Part shown: positions 44,980 to 54,619 of the stretch, piece by piece
How the letters are laid out: every line of letters begins with the position of its first letter
Numbering within the stretch: position 1 is the stretch's first letter
DNA from: Palsa-504 sp050011155
GTDB taxonomy: Bacteria; Actinomycetota; Actinomycetes; Streptosporangiales; Streptosporangiaceae
Reading direction: 5' to 3'
Length of the DNA: 64,000 bases
Assembly (NCBI GenBank): GCA_050011155.1
Contig: JBEKJP010000012.1
Coordinates: forward strand, 1 to 64,000
Position numbers and translations under genes: made by a program
Notes under the pieces: model-generated
What the model was told of the DNA's origin: nothing
The model's database searches: none
The model's input: the letters and a program-made list of their open reading frames with translations, nothing else

Positions 44980-45291
44980 ATGGAAACGAACAACATTCCC
45001 CCGCAAGACGATATCCGCGATGGCGCCACCGCCAAGGACCGGACCGGTCAGCGGACGCTCCGGCGCCCCGCGCAGAACCGGATCTTCGCCGGCGTCGGCG
45101 CCGGCGTCGCAGACTACCTCGGCACCGATGTGACCGCGACCCGAGCAGGCCTGGCCGCGGTCGCGATCCTCGGCCACGTGGTGATCCCGGCCTACGCCGT
45201 CGGCTGGGCCCTGATGCCCGAGGAGGGCAAGTCGCGGTCCCGCGCCGCCGAGTTCCTCGACTCGGTAAACAGCCGCGTGCGGCAGGCATGA
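44980..45291 (+). CDS. PspC-domain membrane protein
   Basis: 103 residues from ATG 44980, the first Met close to the domain. The PspC domain reads LRRPAQNRIFAGVGAGVADYLG followed by one hydrophobic helix ending YAVGWALMPEEG. PspC proteins respond to envelope stress or bind regulators at the membrane. Here it lacks a histidine-kinase partner or other Psp genes. The short basic C-terminus is cytosolic or surface-exposed depending on orientation. Confidence 0.85.
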   Translation: METNNIPPQDDIRDGATAKDRTGQRTLRRPAQNRIFAGVGAGVADYLGTDVTATRAGLAAVAILGHVVIPAYAVGWALMPEEGKSRSRAAEFLDSVNSRVRQA

Positions 45292-45390
45292 TCGCCGTCC
45301 CCGGCGGTCGGCGCCCTGCCAGGACGCCGCGCGCTCGCCGTCGGGGGCCGAGCAGCGCCTCGCCGGTCGCCCCGATACCGGGATCATCAG

Positions 45391-45482
45391 CGGCAAGGTG
45401 GCCATATAGTCTTCGGCAGATCGGCTATACATATAGCGGCAGATCGCGCACGTACCATTCGGCAGACCGGCCACGAACCATG
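45391..45482. repeat. Four imperfect 23-bp direct repeats before the ATPase gene
   Basis: Units starting CGGCA lie at 45391, 45414, 45437 and 45460, exactly 23 bases apart. Three share CGGCAGAYCG. Several end in A/T-rich sequence, including the palindrome GCTATA-CA-TATAGC at 45424-45437. This is an iteron-like operator array 25 bp before the next start codon. Confidence 0.85.
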
Positions 45483-45506
45483 TTCTAGCTGCTGTAATGT
45501 TATTTC

Positions 45507-48320
45507 GTGAGTGATGCGAATGGTTTGTTCACGCGACATGCTGAGCGGATGACCGCTGAGGCTCTGGCGGATACTCGCGTCGTCGTGGTCAACGGTGCTC
45601 GGCAGGTAGGCAAGAGCACCCTTGCGGAACTCATCGTTGCCAGGTCTGCTGGTGCGCGCGAACTGTACCTGGACGACCAGGCGGTTCGCGCCGCTGCGGA
45701 ATCGGATCCTAGCGCTTTCGTCCGGCATGACGGCTTGCTGATGATCGACGAGATCCAGCGGGTGCCCGAACTGCTGCTCGCCATCAAGCGCGAGGTGGAT
45801 CGGGATACACGCCCTGGCCGGTTCCTGCTGACAGGTTCGGCTCGCCTTCTAGGACTTCGGGACCTGCCTGATGCGCTGCCAGGACGCGCCGAGACCATCG
45901 AGTTGTGGCCGCTGTCGCAGGGGGAGATCGACTCTGCCGCGGACGGATTCGTGGACGCCGTCTTCCGGTCCGACGGGAACGTCCGGATGCCGCCATGTTC
46001 GCTGACCAAGCGCGACTATGTGACGCGGGCGCTGCGCGGCGGATACCCAGAGGCGGTCCGCCGTGACCCGGGGCGCCGTCGGGCGAGGTTTTTTGACTCC
46101 TACGCGACGGACCTGGTGACCCGTGACGTCAAGCAGATATCCGACATCGAGCGGCCGGCCGAGATGCGCCGCCTGCTGAGCGTAGTGGCCGCCCGGATGG
46201 GGACCCTGGCGGTTGCCCAGTCGATAGCGAACGATATTGCCTTGCCGCGGCGGACGCTGTCACGCTATCTGGACCTGCTCGAGCTGATCTTCGTGATCAA
46301 GCGCATCCCCGCGTGGTCATCGAACATGACCACCCGCGCGATATCCACCCCGAAGCTGATCGTCATCGACTCCGGACTGGGCGGCAGGCTCATCGGCATG
46401 TCGGAGGAACGAGCCAAGGATCCGACTGCCCCGGTCGGCCCGCTGCTGGAGAACTTCGCGATCGGCGAGGTGGCGCGCCAGCTCACCTGGGCCGAAGAGC
46501 CCGTACAGCTCTTCCACTATCGTGACCGCGACCAAGTGGAAGTGGACATGGTGCTAGAGCATGCGGCCGGTCCCGTGGTGGGCATCGAGGTCAAAGCGGC
46601 CGAGACCGTCCGTGCCGAAGACTTCCGCGGCCTGCGCCACTTGGCAAACCGGCTCGGAGACCGCTTCCGGGCCGGGATTGTCCTCTACGCCGGAGAGCAG
46701 CAGCTCTCCTTCGGAGACCGCCTAACTGCCCTCCCCATGGCCGCCCTGTGGACGCTCGACGAGTCAGCGTCCTTATCGGCTAACAGACGAGGCGTTGGCG
46801 GGCGGCGCTCGCTGAACGGCCTTCGGGGTGCCCGAGGGTCTGCTGAAAGGATGCTCAAATACCCCGCTGCGGTAGCAAGACATGCCTACGTTCGGGAAGT
46901 GCGACTAGCGCGGGCGGTGCGGATGCCATGGCCGCTGCTCGCTGTCCTGGCCGTCCAGGCCGCGCTGTCGGCCAGCATGGTGCGGACGAGGACTGCATTC
47001 GGGGACGAGGCGCTGTACCTGTCGGCCGGGCATCTCGAGTGGTCGCACTGGCTGCACGGCACCCAGATCCCGGTGTATCAGACCTGGTTTTCCGGCGCTC
47101 CCGTCATCTACCCGCCGATCGGAGCCGTCGCCGACAGTGTCGGCGGGCTGGCCGCGGCCCGCCTGCTGTCCCTGGTCTTCATGCTCGGCGTGACGTCCTT
47201 CGTCTGGGCTACGGCGATCAGGTTGCTCGCGGACCGGCGCACCTCCTTCTTCGCCGCCGCGCTGTTCGCCGCGCTCGCCCCGACGTTGCACCTGGGCTCG
47301 TTCGCGACCTACGACGCACTGGCGCTGCTGCTCCTGGCCGTGGCGACCTGGTGTGCCGCCGGAGCCCGGGACGGCCAGCATGTGATCCGGCGGATAACCG
47401 CGGCGGGGATTCTGCTGGCCCTGGCCAACGCGACCAAGTACGCGACGGTCCTTTACGACCCCACCGTACTCGGCGTCACGGTCCTGAGCTCGTGGCCGGA
47501 CGCCGGGTGGAAGGTGGCGCTTCGGCGGGCGGCCCTCCTCGCGGGCACCGCGGCCGCCGTCCTGGCCGTGCTGTTGGCACTGGGTGGGCCCGGCTATCTC
47601 ACCGGGATCCGGGTGACCACGACCGGGCGCGCCCACGGAACCGCTACCGCCGCACTGGTGTTCGCCGATGCGTGCTCGTGGACCGCTGTCGTGCTGGTCC
47701 CGGCCGTCATCGCGGCCGTCGTCGGCGCGGTGCGCCGGCAGTGGTCGCAGGCGCTGCTGCTGGCCGTGCTCGCGCTCTCGGCGCTGCTGGCGCCGGCCGA
47801 TCAGGCGCGCATCCAGACCGCGACGTCGCTGAACAAACACGTCGATTTCGGTGCCTGGTTCGCCGCCATCGCGGCCGGCTACCTGCTGAGCAGCCTGTGC
47901 CGGAGGCGGGCGATCCTGATCGCGCTGCTGGCGGCCTTCATCCCGGTGACTTCGGTGGGCACCGCCCAGGCGGACGCCATGATCGACTGGCCGGGCGTGA
48001 CCGGGCTCGTCAAGGTGGTCCGTCCCATGACTGACCACGGCGGGCACTTTCTCGTGGAAACCACCGATGTCCTTATGTACTACCTGCCGGGGACGACGTG
48101 GCGGCAGTGGTCGAACACGCAGAACGACAACCTGGCGTATTACCAGCAGGCGCTCGCGCAGCACTACTTCTCGGTGGTGATCCTCAGCTTCAACCAGACG
48201 CCGTCGGCCGACTATGCGATATCCCTCGATATGGCCACGGCCGGCGGCTACCAGTTGGCCGCGAAGGTGCGCTCAGGAAGGACGGTCTTCTACGTGTGGC
48301 AGGACATAGGCCGGGTGTGA
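45507..48320 (+). CDS. AAA+/DUF4143 ATPase in frame with a GT-C-type membrane protein
   Basis: 937 codons without a stop. Residues 1-425 form an AAA_14-DUF4143 ATPase: Walker A NGARQVGKST (29-38), Walker B LLMIDEIQR (78-85), sensor LLTGSARLLGLRDLP, DUF4143 PVGPLLENFAIGEVARQL, and the nuclease-like strand VVGIEVKAAETV. Residues from about 449 form a polytopic protein like PMT/ArnT-type lipid-linked sugar transferases: an early acidic loop FGDEALYLSAGH, ten or so helices, and a small extracytoplasmic C-terminal domain. Each normally is a separate protein. ATG 46851 would start the second part cleanly. There is no good ribosome-binding site at GTG 45507, but TAATGT seven bases upstream could drive a leaderless mRNA. 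This is either a fusion or two genes that lost the stop between them. Confidence 0.75.
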   Translation: MSDANGLFTRHAERMTAEALADTRVVVVNGARQVGKSTLAELIVARSAGARELYLDDQAVRAAAESDPSAFVRHDGLLMIDEIQRVPELLLAIKREVDRDTRPGRFLLTGSARLLGLRDLPDALPGRAETIELWPLSQGEIDSAADGFVDAVFRSDGNVRMPPCSLTKRDYVTRALRGGYPEAVRRDPGRRRARFFDSYATDLVTRDVKQISDIERPAEMRRLLSVVAARMGTLAVAQSIANDIALPRRTLSRYLDLLELIFVIKRIPAWSSNMTTRAISTPKLIVIDSGLGGRLIGMSEERAKDPTAPVGPLLENFAIGEVARQLTWAEEPVQLFHYRDRDQVEVDMVLEHAAGPVVGIEVKAAETVRAEDFRGLRHLANRLGDRFRAGIVLYAGEQQLSFGDRLTALPMAALWTLDESASLSANRRGVGGRRSLNGLRGARGSAERMLKYPAAVARHAYVREVRLARAVRMPWPLLAVLAVQAALSASMVRTRTAFGDEALYLSAGHLEWSHWLHGTQIPVYQTWFSGAPVIYPPIGAVADSVGGLAAARLLSLVFMLGVTSFVWATAIRLLADRRTSFFAAALFAALAPTLHLGSFATYDALALLLLAVATWCAAGARDGQHVIRRITAAGILLALANATKYATVLYDPTVLGVTVLSSWPDAGWKVALRRAALLAGTAAAVLAVLLALGGPGYLTGIRVTTTGRAHGTATAALVFADACSWTAVVLVPAVIAAVVGAVRRQWSQALLLAVLALSALLAPADQARIQTATSLNKHVDFGAWFAAIAAGYLLSSLCRRRAILIALLAAFIPVTSVGTAQADAMIDWPGVTGLVKVVRPMTDHGGHFLVETTDVLMYYLPGTTWRQWSNTQNDNLAYYQQALAQHYFSVVILSFNQTPSADYAISLDMATAGGYQLAAKVRSGRTVFYVWQDIGRV

Positions 48321-48660
48321 GAGCGCAGGTCCTCATGCCGCGGCCGACACTGTACTAGCCGTCCCCTTGGCCCCGTCCGCCTCATCCGGTTCAGTGGCTG
48401 CGGCGGCCTGCCGGGCACAGGGATGCGGCCGGGGTCTGACGCCGGTCTTGGCCGCGCGGCGTACCGGGACGATGTGGAGGTGTCGCATAGCGCGCGTCGG
48501 GAAATAAACCGCAGAGTCTCCTTCGCGAGCCTTAATTGTGCCAGTTCTGGCGTACATGCGGCCGGGCTTCTGCCCGCGCTAGCGTGATCACTTCTGGAAT
48601 CGTTCCTGCCGGGACCCCGGAGACGGATGTGATTGCCAGTCACAGGCCCATGAGCAGGTG

Positions 48661-48720
48661 TTTCATGATCGCGAAAACTTTACTACGGAAAATGATATAA
48701 AAGTCTTCGCGATCATGAAA
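48661..48720. repeat. 21-bp inverted repeat, AT-rich
   Basis: TTTCATGATCGCGAA (starting at 48661) is mirrored by TTCGCGATCATGAAA (ending at 48720). Pairing extends to 21 bp with a single mismatch around an 18-nt loop. Confidence 0.9.
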
Positions 48721-48818
48721 AACGCCGCCTGGGGCGCAGCCGGGGCGCCGGTAATTATGAAGAAATCGAAGCCAGCTCACACTAAAACATCGGGTTATAT
48801 TTCGACGCTCCCATAGGA

Positions 48819-48843
48819 CCGGGACGATGCCACATCGTCCCGG
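48819..48843 (-). terminator. 11-bp perfect hairpin downstream of the DinB-like gene
   Basis: CCGGGACGATG-CCA-CATCGTCCCGG, 76 bp past the stop of the minus-strand gene. The U tract is absent. Confidence 0.6.
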
Positions 48844-48918
48844 CGGCAGACGGCCCACCACCGGGACCCGGTGCGGCGCCTAGGCCAGTCCCGCGACCGC
48901 TGAACCGCGCTGACGCGG

Positions 48919-49407
48919 TTACCGGGTGAGGACGAGCCACTGACCGCCGTCGATCAGCTCGCGGGCCGCGTCCAGGTGGCCGGCGTGGGCGGCGGTCTCG
49001 GTGATCACGTGCAGGATCGTCTTGCGCAGCGGCCGGGGCGGGAGGTTCTTGAAGAAGTCGGGCCACCACCTCGGCATCGCGTCGACCGGCGTCGCGGCGA
49101 TGATCGCGTTGGCCCTGGCTATCTCGTCCCGGTACAGGCCGAAGATCTCGGCCCCAGTGACATCCGCCGGGACCTGCCACGCCTCGTCCCCGGACGTCAG
49201 CGTGATCGGCTCGCCCGCGACGGCCCCGCGGAACCAGAACTGCTCGACCTCCACCGCGAGGTGCTGGACCATGCCCAGGGCCGTCCAGGCCGACGGCAGC
49301 ACCGGCCGCCGCAGGTCGTCCTCGGACAGTCCGTCCAGCGCGCCGAGCACGTGCTCGCGCTGTTGGTTCAGCATGGCCAGCAGCGCGTCCTTTTCGTCAT
49401 CCACCAT
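48919..49407 (-). CDS. DinB/DUF664-family protein (mycothiol-dependent transferase-like)
   Basis: 162-residue four-helix-bundle protein from ATG 49407. The DinB-type metal ligands are visible as His in MVQHLAVEVEQFWF and two His in ITETAAHAGHLDAARE. DUF664 members in Actinobacteria include mycothiol-dependent enzymes, which fits the mshC gene in this window, but the specific reaction is unknown. No signal sequence. The in-frame extension upstream to 50283 is antisense to the sulfatase and is rejected. Confidence 0.88.
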   Translation of the reverse strand: MVDDEKDALLAMLNQQREHVLGALDGLSEDDLRRPVLPSAWTALGMVQHLAVEVEQFWFRGAVAGEPITLTSGDEAWQVPADVTGAEIFGLYRDEIARANAIIAATPVDAMPRWWPDFFKNLPPRPLRKTILHVITETAAHAGHLDAARELIDGGQWLVLTR

Positions 49408-49467
49408 GTCAGCATGACGCACGAACCTACCGGAAATAAGCACTTCCGCCCCTGGTAGGGTCGCGGA

Positions 49468-51597
49468 ATGCCCCCGAGGATGAGCCGCTGGCGGGCTGCG
49501 GCCGGCCTCCTGCTCGCCGTCCTCGTGGCCGCCGGGTGCACGTTCACCTCCACGACCGCCGCGCACCCGAAGCCTACGCCCGCGTCGGCCACCCGCACCG
49601 CGTCGACGATCCACGGCCAGCCGCGGCCGAACTTCGTATTCGTGCTCACCGACGACCTGTCCTGGAACCTGGTCAGCCACATGCCGCACGTGCTGGCCAT
49701 GGAGCAGGCCGGGACGACGTTTTCCCGCTACTACGTGGTGGACTCGCTGTGCTGCCCGTCGCGCTCGGCCATCTTCACCGGCGAGTACCCGCACGACGAC
49801 GGGGTCTTCACCAACGCCGGCGCCGACGGCGGCTACTTCGCCTTCAACCAGCACGGCGACCAGCGCAAGTCGTTCGCGGTGGCGTTGCACGACGCCGGCT
49901 ACCGGACCGCGATGATGGGCAAGTACCTGAATCAGTACGAGCCCGCGTACCCGCCGGCGCCCGGCTGGGACGAGTGGGACGTCGCCGGGAACGGCGGCTA
50001 CGGCGAGTTCGGCTACAACCTGAACGAAGACGGCCAGCGGGTCGGCTACGGCCACGCGGCAAACGACTACCTGACCGACGTGCTGGCCGCGAAGGCCGGC
50101 CCGTTCGTCGACTCGGCCGCCGCCTCGGGCCATCCCTTCATGCTCGAGGTGGCCACGTTCGCCCCGCACGCGCCGTACACGCCCGCGCCCCGCTACGCGC
50201 ACGCGGCCCAGCAGCTCAGCTATCCGAAGACCCCGGCTTACGACCGGCTCCCGGCGGATCCGCCGCCCTGGCTCAAGGGCCACCCGTCCCTCTCGGCCGC
50301 CGACCAGGCCACGATTACCGCCGACTTCCGCAAGCGGGTGGAAGCCGACTACTCCGTCGACGACATGATCGGCCAGCTGGAGAGCGAGCTGCAGGCCAAG
50401 GGCCTAGCCCAGGACACGTACTTCGTGTTCAGCTCGGACAACGGTTTCCACATGGGGGAGTACACGCTCACCTCGGGCAAGCAGACCGCCTTCGATACCG
50501 ACATCAACGTGCCGCTGATCGTCAGCGGGCCCGGCGTCCCGGCCGGCCGTATCGCCGGCCAGCTGGCGTCCAACATCGATCTGGCGCCCACGTTCGAAAC
50601 CCTGGCGGGCCTGCCCGTCCCCGCCGACGTGGACGGTCACAGCCTGGCCGCCCTGTGGCACGGCCAGGACCCGGCGGACTGGCGGCAGGCCGTCCTCATC
50701 GAGCATCACGGCCCGGACTTCTCGCCCAGCGACCCGGACCGGCAGACCGAGAAGCCGGGGGATCCGCCGTCGTATGAGGCGGTGCGGACCGCGACCGCGC
50801 TGTATGTCAGGTACGCGGGCGGCGCCCAGGAGTACTACGACACCGTGACCGACCCGTACGAGCTGGACAACCTGGCCGCCCGGGGGATCCCCGCCAACCT
50901 GCGCAACGCGCTCAGCGCCCTGGAGAACTGCCACACCAGCGCCACCTGCTGGACCGCCGCCCAGTTACGGGACCAGGAGGAGCCGGCCCAGGACCGAACG
51001 TTCCTCGAGCCGCCGGTGGGCCTGGCTCACCTCGGCCAGCGGGAGCGTCGCCCCCATGACCGCCCGCAGCTGCCCCGACCCGAACCATCTGGTGAGCTCC
51101 GTGGTAGCGGCCCGGACGGCCGCGGGATCGGCCGCACGCCAGGCCAGCAGCGAGAACCCGGTCACGCTGTTGAGCGCGAACAGGCTCCGCACCGGGACGC
51201 TGCCCAGCTCGCCGGCCGAGGCACCGAAGACGACCGCGCGGCCCTTCGGCGCCAGCAGCCCGAGGCACCGGTGCAGCGTGTCGCCGCCCACCGCCTCCAG
51301 CACCACGTCCACGCCGCCGGGCACGGCGGACCGCACCTGGTCGTCCCAGCCGGGCTGGCTGTGGTCGACGGCGACGTCGGCGCCCAGCTCCTTGACCAGC
51401 GCCAGCTTGGCGGGGGAGCCCGCGGTGGCGATGACCGTACTCGCGCCGAGCAGCCGGGCCAGCTGCACGGCGAGGTGGCCGATCGCGCCCGCCCCGGCCG
51501 TGACCAGCACGGTTTCCCCAACCTCGAGCTGACCGGACCGCAACGCGCCGAGCGCCACCGCTATCCGGCGCTATCCGACGGTGCCGCTAGCCTGTAA
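49468..51597 (+). CDS. Lipoprotein sulfatase; frame lacks its own stop near the conserved end
   Basis: The conserved protein covers residues 1 to about 500 (to about 50965). A signal peptide with lipobox VAAGC (Cys24) is followed by the metal-binding LTDDLSW (Asp62-Asp63) and the formylglycine motif CCPSR (Cys95). FSSDNGFHMGEYTL and AFDTDINVPLIVSGPG are further sulfatase hallmarks. It should be a surface-anchored aryl- or glycan sulfatase activated by a formylglycine-generating enzyme. The frame does not stop after the domain but continues to 51597. From 50965 it is read codon-on-codon antisense to an oxidoreductase fragment, so those 210 residues are probably not meaningful. RBS not obvious. 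Confidence 0.85.
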   Translation: MPPRMSRWRAAAGLLLAVLVAAGCTFTSTTAAHPKPTPASATRTASTIHGQPRPNFVFVLTDDLSWNLVSHMPHVLAMEQAGTTFSRYYVVDSLCCPSRSAIFTGEYPHDDGVFTNAGADGGYFAFNQHGDQRKSFAVALHDAGYRTAMMGKYLNQYEPAYPPAPGWDEWDVAGNGGYGEFGYNLNEDGQRVGYGHAANDYLTDVLAAKAGPFVDSAAASGHPFMLEVATFAPHAPYTPAPRYAHAAQQLSYPKTPAYDRLPADPPPWLKGHPSLSAADQATITADFRKRVEADYSVDDMIGQLESELQAKGLAQDTYFVFSSDNGFHMGEYTLTSGKQTAFDTDINVPLIVSGPGVPAGRIAGQLASNIDLAPTFETLAGLPVPADVDGHSLAALWHGQDPADWRQAVLIEHHGPDFSPSDPDRQTEKPGDPPSYEAVRTATALYVRYAGGAQEYYDTVTDPYELDNLAARGIPANLRNALSALENCHTSATCWTAAQLRDQEEPAQDRTFLEPPVGLAHLGQRERRPHDRPQLPRPEPSGELRGSGPDGRGIGRTPGQQREPGHAVEREQAPHRDAAQLAGRGTEDDRAALRRQQPEAPVQRVAAHRLQHHVHAAGHGGPHLVVPAGLAVVDGDVGAQLLDQRQLGGGARGGDDRTRAEQPGQLHGEVADRARPGRDQHGFPNLELTGPQRAERHRYPALSDGAASL
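50965..51558 (-). pseudogene. 5'-truncated zinc-type/quinone oxidoreductase (MDR family)
   Basis: The frame contains only the nucleotide-binding half of an MDR reductase: ETVLVTAGAGAIGHLAVQLA, LGADVAVDHS, DVVLEAVGGDT, and the normal C-terminal LEERSVLGRLLLVP. The N-terminal GroES-like catalytic domain of about 115 residues is absent. Upstream (51559-51650) the sequence is A/T-rich and belongs to the PadR promoter. It is therefore a remnant, presumably broken by deletion. It is convergent with the sulfatase. Confidence 0.75.
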
Positions 51598-51616
51598 GCG
51601 CACATAGGGGCCTAGA

Positions 51617-51634
51617 AGGTAATATTTTTTACCT
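51617..51634. promoter_or_regulatory. Palindromic operator candidate before padR
   Basis: AGGTAA-N6-TTACCT, 21 bp before the start of the PadR gene, in an A/T-rich patch. PadR proteins commonly autoregulate through such palindromes. Confidence 0.55.
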
Positions 51635-51654
51635 ATGAGCTTGGGGGGACCGTG

Positions 51655-52296
51655 ATGTCTTTGCGTCATGCGCTGCTGGCGCTTCTCGACGCCGCACCCA
51701 TGTCCGGTTACATGCTCCTCAAGCACTTCGACCACTCCGCGGCCTACGTCTGGCATGCCCCGCACTCCCAGATCTACCCGGAGCTGCGCCGGATGGAGGC
51801 GGACGGCCTCATCTTCGGCCAGGCCGAGCCCCGTGGCAACCACGGGACCAGGCGCACCTACTCGATCACCCCGGCCGGGCGCGACGAGATGCGGCGATGG
51901 GTGGAGGAACCGACCCCGGCCCAGTACGAGCGCGATATCGCCCATCTCAAGGCGACCTACTTCGAGTTCGGCAGCTTCGAGAACGCCAGGAAGCAGTTCC
52001 GGGCGCACCTGCTCCGCCACGAGCAGCTGCTGCGCAAGTGGGAGGCGCACGTCGAGGCGCTGCAGAGCCGGTCCACCGAGCTGCTCAAGCTCAGGCTCGG
52101 CAGCGCCCCCGAGTACCTGCGCGAGCCCATCGTCGAGTACAAGGTCCACGTGTACCAGGGCTTCGCCCAGCGGGCGCGGGACGAGGTCGCCTGGGCCGAG
52201 GCCGGCCTGGATCTGGTGGACCGCCTGGAAGCCGCGGCCGTGGTTCCCCCGCTCCCGTACCCGGCGCTCACCGGACCTGAGGTCGCCGAGGCCTAG
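51655..52296 (+). CDS. PadR-family transcriptional regulator
   Basis: 213 residues. ATG 51655 follows GGGGGG; GTG 51652 is an alternative. The N-terminal winged helix (MSLRHALLALLDAAPMSGYM, then SQIYPELRRMEADGLI) is typical PadR, and a C-terminal all-helical dimerisation domain (Vir_act_alpha_C type, about 95-190) follows. The next genes on the same strand form an ABC importer operon 210 bp away, a possible target. Confidence 0.92.
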   Translation: MSLRHALLALLDAAPMSGYMLLKHFDHSAAYVWHAPHSQIYPELRRMEADGLIFGQAEPRGNHGTRRTYSITPAGRDEMRRWVEEPTPAQYERDIAHLKATYFEFGSFENARKQFRAHLLRHEQLLRKWEAHVEALQSRSTELLKLRLGSAPEYLREPIVEYKVHVYQGFAQRARDEVAWAEAGLDLVDRLEAAAVVPPLPYPALTGPEVAEA

Positions 52297-52440
52297 AGTC
52301 GTTCGCCTGGCCTTCCCCCGCGCGCCTGCTGCCGCTTCTCCTGCGCTTCCGGCCTGCCCGCGACCGGGCGCGCGGACGCGCGGGGGCGTCCGGCAACCGC
52401 TGTGCAGCAAGAGAAACAGGGGATCGAATGCCTCTAATTG

Positions 52441-52454
52441 CCTATATGCATAGG
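52441..52454. promoter_or_regulatory. Palindromic sequence in the ABC-importer promoter region
   Basis: CCTAT-ATGC-ATAGG, followed by AAGT-GACAT-ACTT at 52459-52471. Both lie in an A/T-rich patch about 50 bp before the operon and are candidate operator or promoter elements. Confidence 0.45.
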
Positions 52455-52505
52455 TATCAAGTGACATACTTCTGACCTCGTGGCGGTCAGACGGAGACGG
52501 GGTCG

Positions 52506-53462
<957 letters not shown>

Positions 53463-53517
53463 CGAACCAACCTCCCTAACCGGATTGACGAATAAACCAA
53501 TAAGGAGATAACGCGAT

Positions 53518-54594
53518 ATGAGAAATCCTCGCTGGGTGCTGGGCGCCGGATGCGCCGCCCTCGCGATAACCGCCGGGGCAGGCATCGCGGGCTGCTCGAA
53601 TCCGACGAGCAGCAGTTCCGCCGCGACCAGCCCGACCAGCTCGACCAGCCCGACCGGCTCGGCGGCGGCCGCCCAGCCGCTCAACGTGATCGTCCCGGAT
53701 CCCGGCAACTTCACCTCCGGCATGCCGGTCTATGTCGCGATGGCACAGGGCTTCTTCAAGCAGCAGCACCTGAACATCACGGTGGTCCCGACCCAGGGCG
53801 GCGCGACCAACGTCCAGGCGGTGATCGCGGGCAAGGGCGCGATCGGCGTCGACACCGGCCCGGTCTCGGTGCTGGCGGCCGACCTGCACGGTGCGAATCT
53901 CAAGATCCTCGGCGCCGACACCACGGGCATGGACATCCTCTTCTTCGCCAAGGCGAACGGGCCGATCAAGACGGTCTACAACCTGGCGGGCAAGAAGGTG
54001 GGCTTCAGCTCCCCGGGCTCGTCGAGCAACGTGGCCTTCAACCAGCTGAACGCGATGCTCAAGGCGAAGAAGCTCGCGCCGGCCACCGGGGTGCCGCTGG
54101 GCGGCCCGCCCGCGCAGCTGACCGGCGTGGACACGGGGCAGATCTCGGCCGGATTCACCGCCGCGCCCAACCTGTTCGCCCAGATCAACAGCGGCCAGCT
54201 GCGGCTGCTGACCAGCTTGTCGTCGTACCCCGCCTACAAGGACGTGACCGCGCGGGTGATCTTCGCCTCGGGCAGCTATATCAGCAGCCACCCCACCCAG
54301 GTCAAGGAGTTCCTGACCGCGTGGACCCAGGCGTGGGCGTACGCGTTCGGGCACCACGCGCAGGCGATGACGGACTGGAAGACGGGCGCGAACCTGCCGG
54401 AGACCACCTCCGTGCTGGCTACCGGCTTCAGCTACTACACGGCCGCCACCCAGCAGCTTTATCCGCTCAGCCTGTCCAGGGACGTCAGCGACGCGGTCAG
54501 CCTCGGCGTGCTCAAGACGCCGCTGACCGCCAGCCAGCTGTCCGCCAACGTGGACACCCAGTTCGACCAGGCCGCGATGAGCGCCACGGGCTGA
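53518..54594 (+). CDS. ABC transporter substrate-binding lipoprotein (SsuA/NMT1-like), first copy
   Basis: 358 residues. Signal peptide with lipobox AGIAGC (Cys26), a Ser/Thr-rich tether, then a two-lobed binding domain with GMPVYVAMAQGFFKQQHLNI, the usual first element of the SsuA/ThiY/NMT1 group. AAGGAG lies upstream of ATG 53518. It delivers an unidentified small solute (sulfonate, nitrate-like or pyrimidine-type compounds are used by relatives) to the permeases. Confidence 0.9.
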   Translation: MRNPRWVLGAGCAALAITAGAGIAGCSNPTSSSSAATSPTSSTSPTGSAAAAQPLNVIVPDPGNFTSGMPVYVAMAQGFFKQQHLNITVVPTQGGATNVQAVIAGKGAIGVDTGPVSVLAADLHGANLKILGADTTGMDILFFAKANGPIKTVYNLAGKKVGFSSPGSSSNVAFNQLNAMLKAKKLAPATGVPLGGPPAQLTGVDTGQISAGFTAAPNLFAQINSGQLRLLTSLSSYPAYKDVTARVIFASGSYISSHPTQVKEFLTAWTQAWAYAFGHHAQAMTDWKTGANLPETTSVLATGFSYYTAATQQLYPLSLSRDVSDAVSLGVLKTPLTASQLSANVDTQFDQAAMSATG

Positions 54595-54619
54595 CGGAAG
54601 GGCCCCTGGGGAAGCACGC

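Larger units (their letters stand above)
48321..48918. other. 598-bp intergenic region with an AT-rich inverted repeat
   Basis: No gene is seen. It contains the AT-rich inverted repeat at 48661-48720 and the hairpin at 48819-48843. The segment 48660-48800 is much richer in A/T than the surroundings, suggesting foreign origin. Confidence 0.6.

Noticed and set aside
48661..48720. Terminal inverted repeat of an insertion sequence.
   Set aside because: No transposase or target-site duplication is found and the arms are only 18 bases apart.
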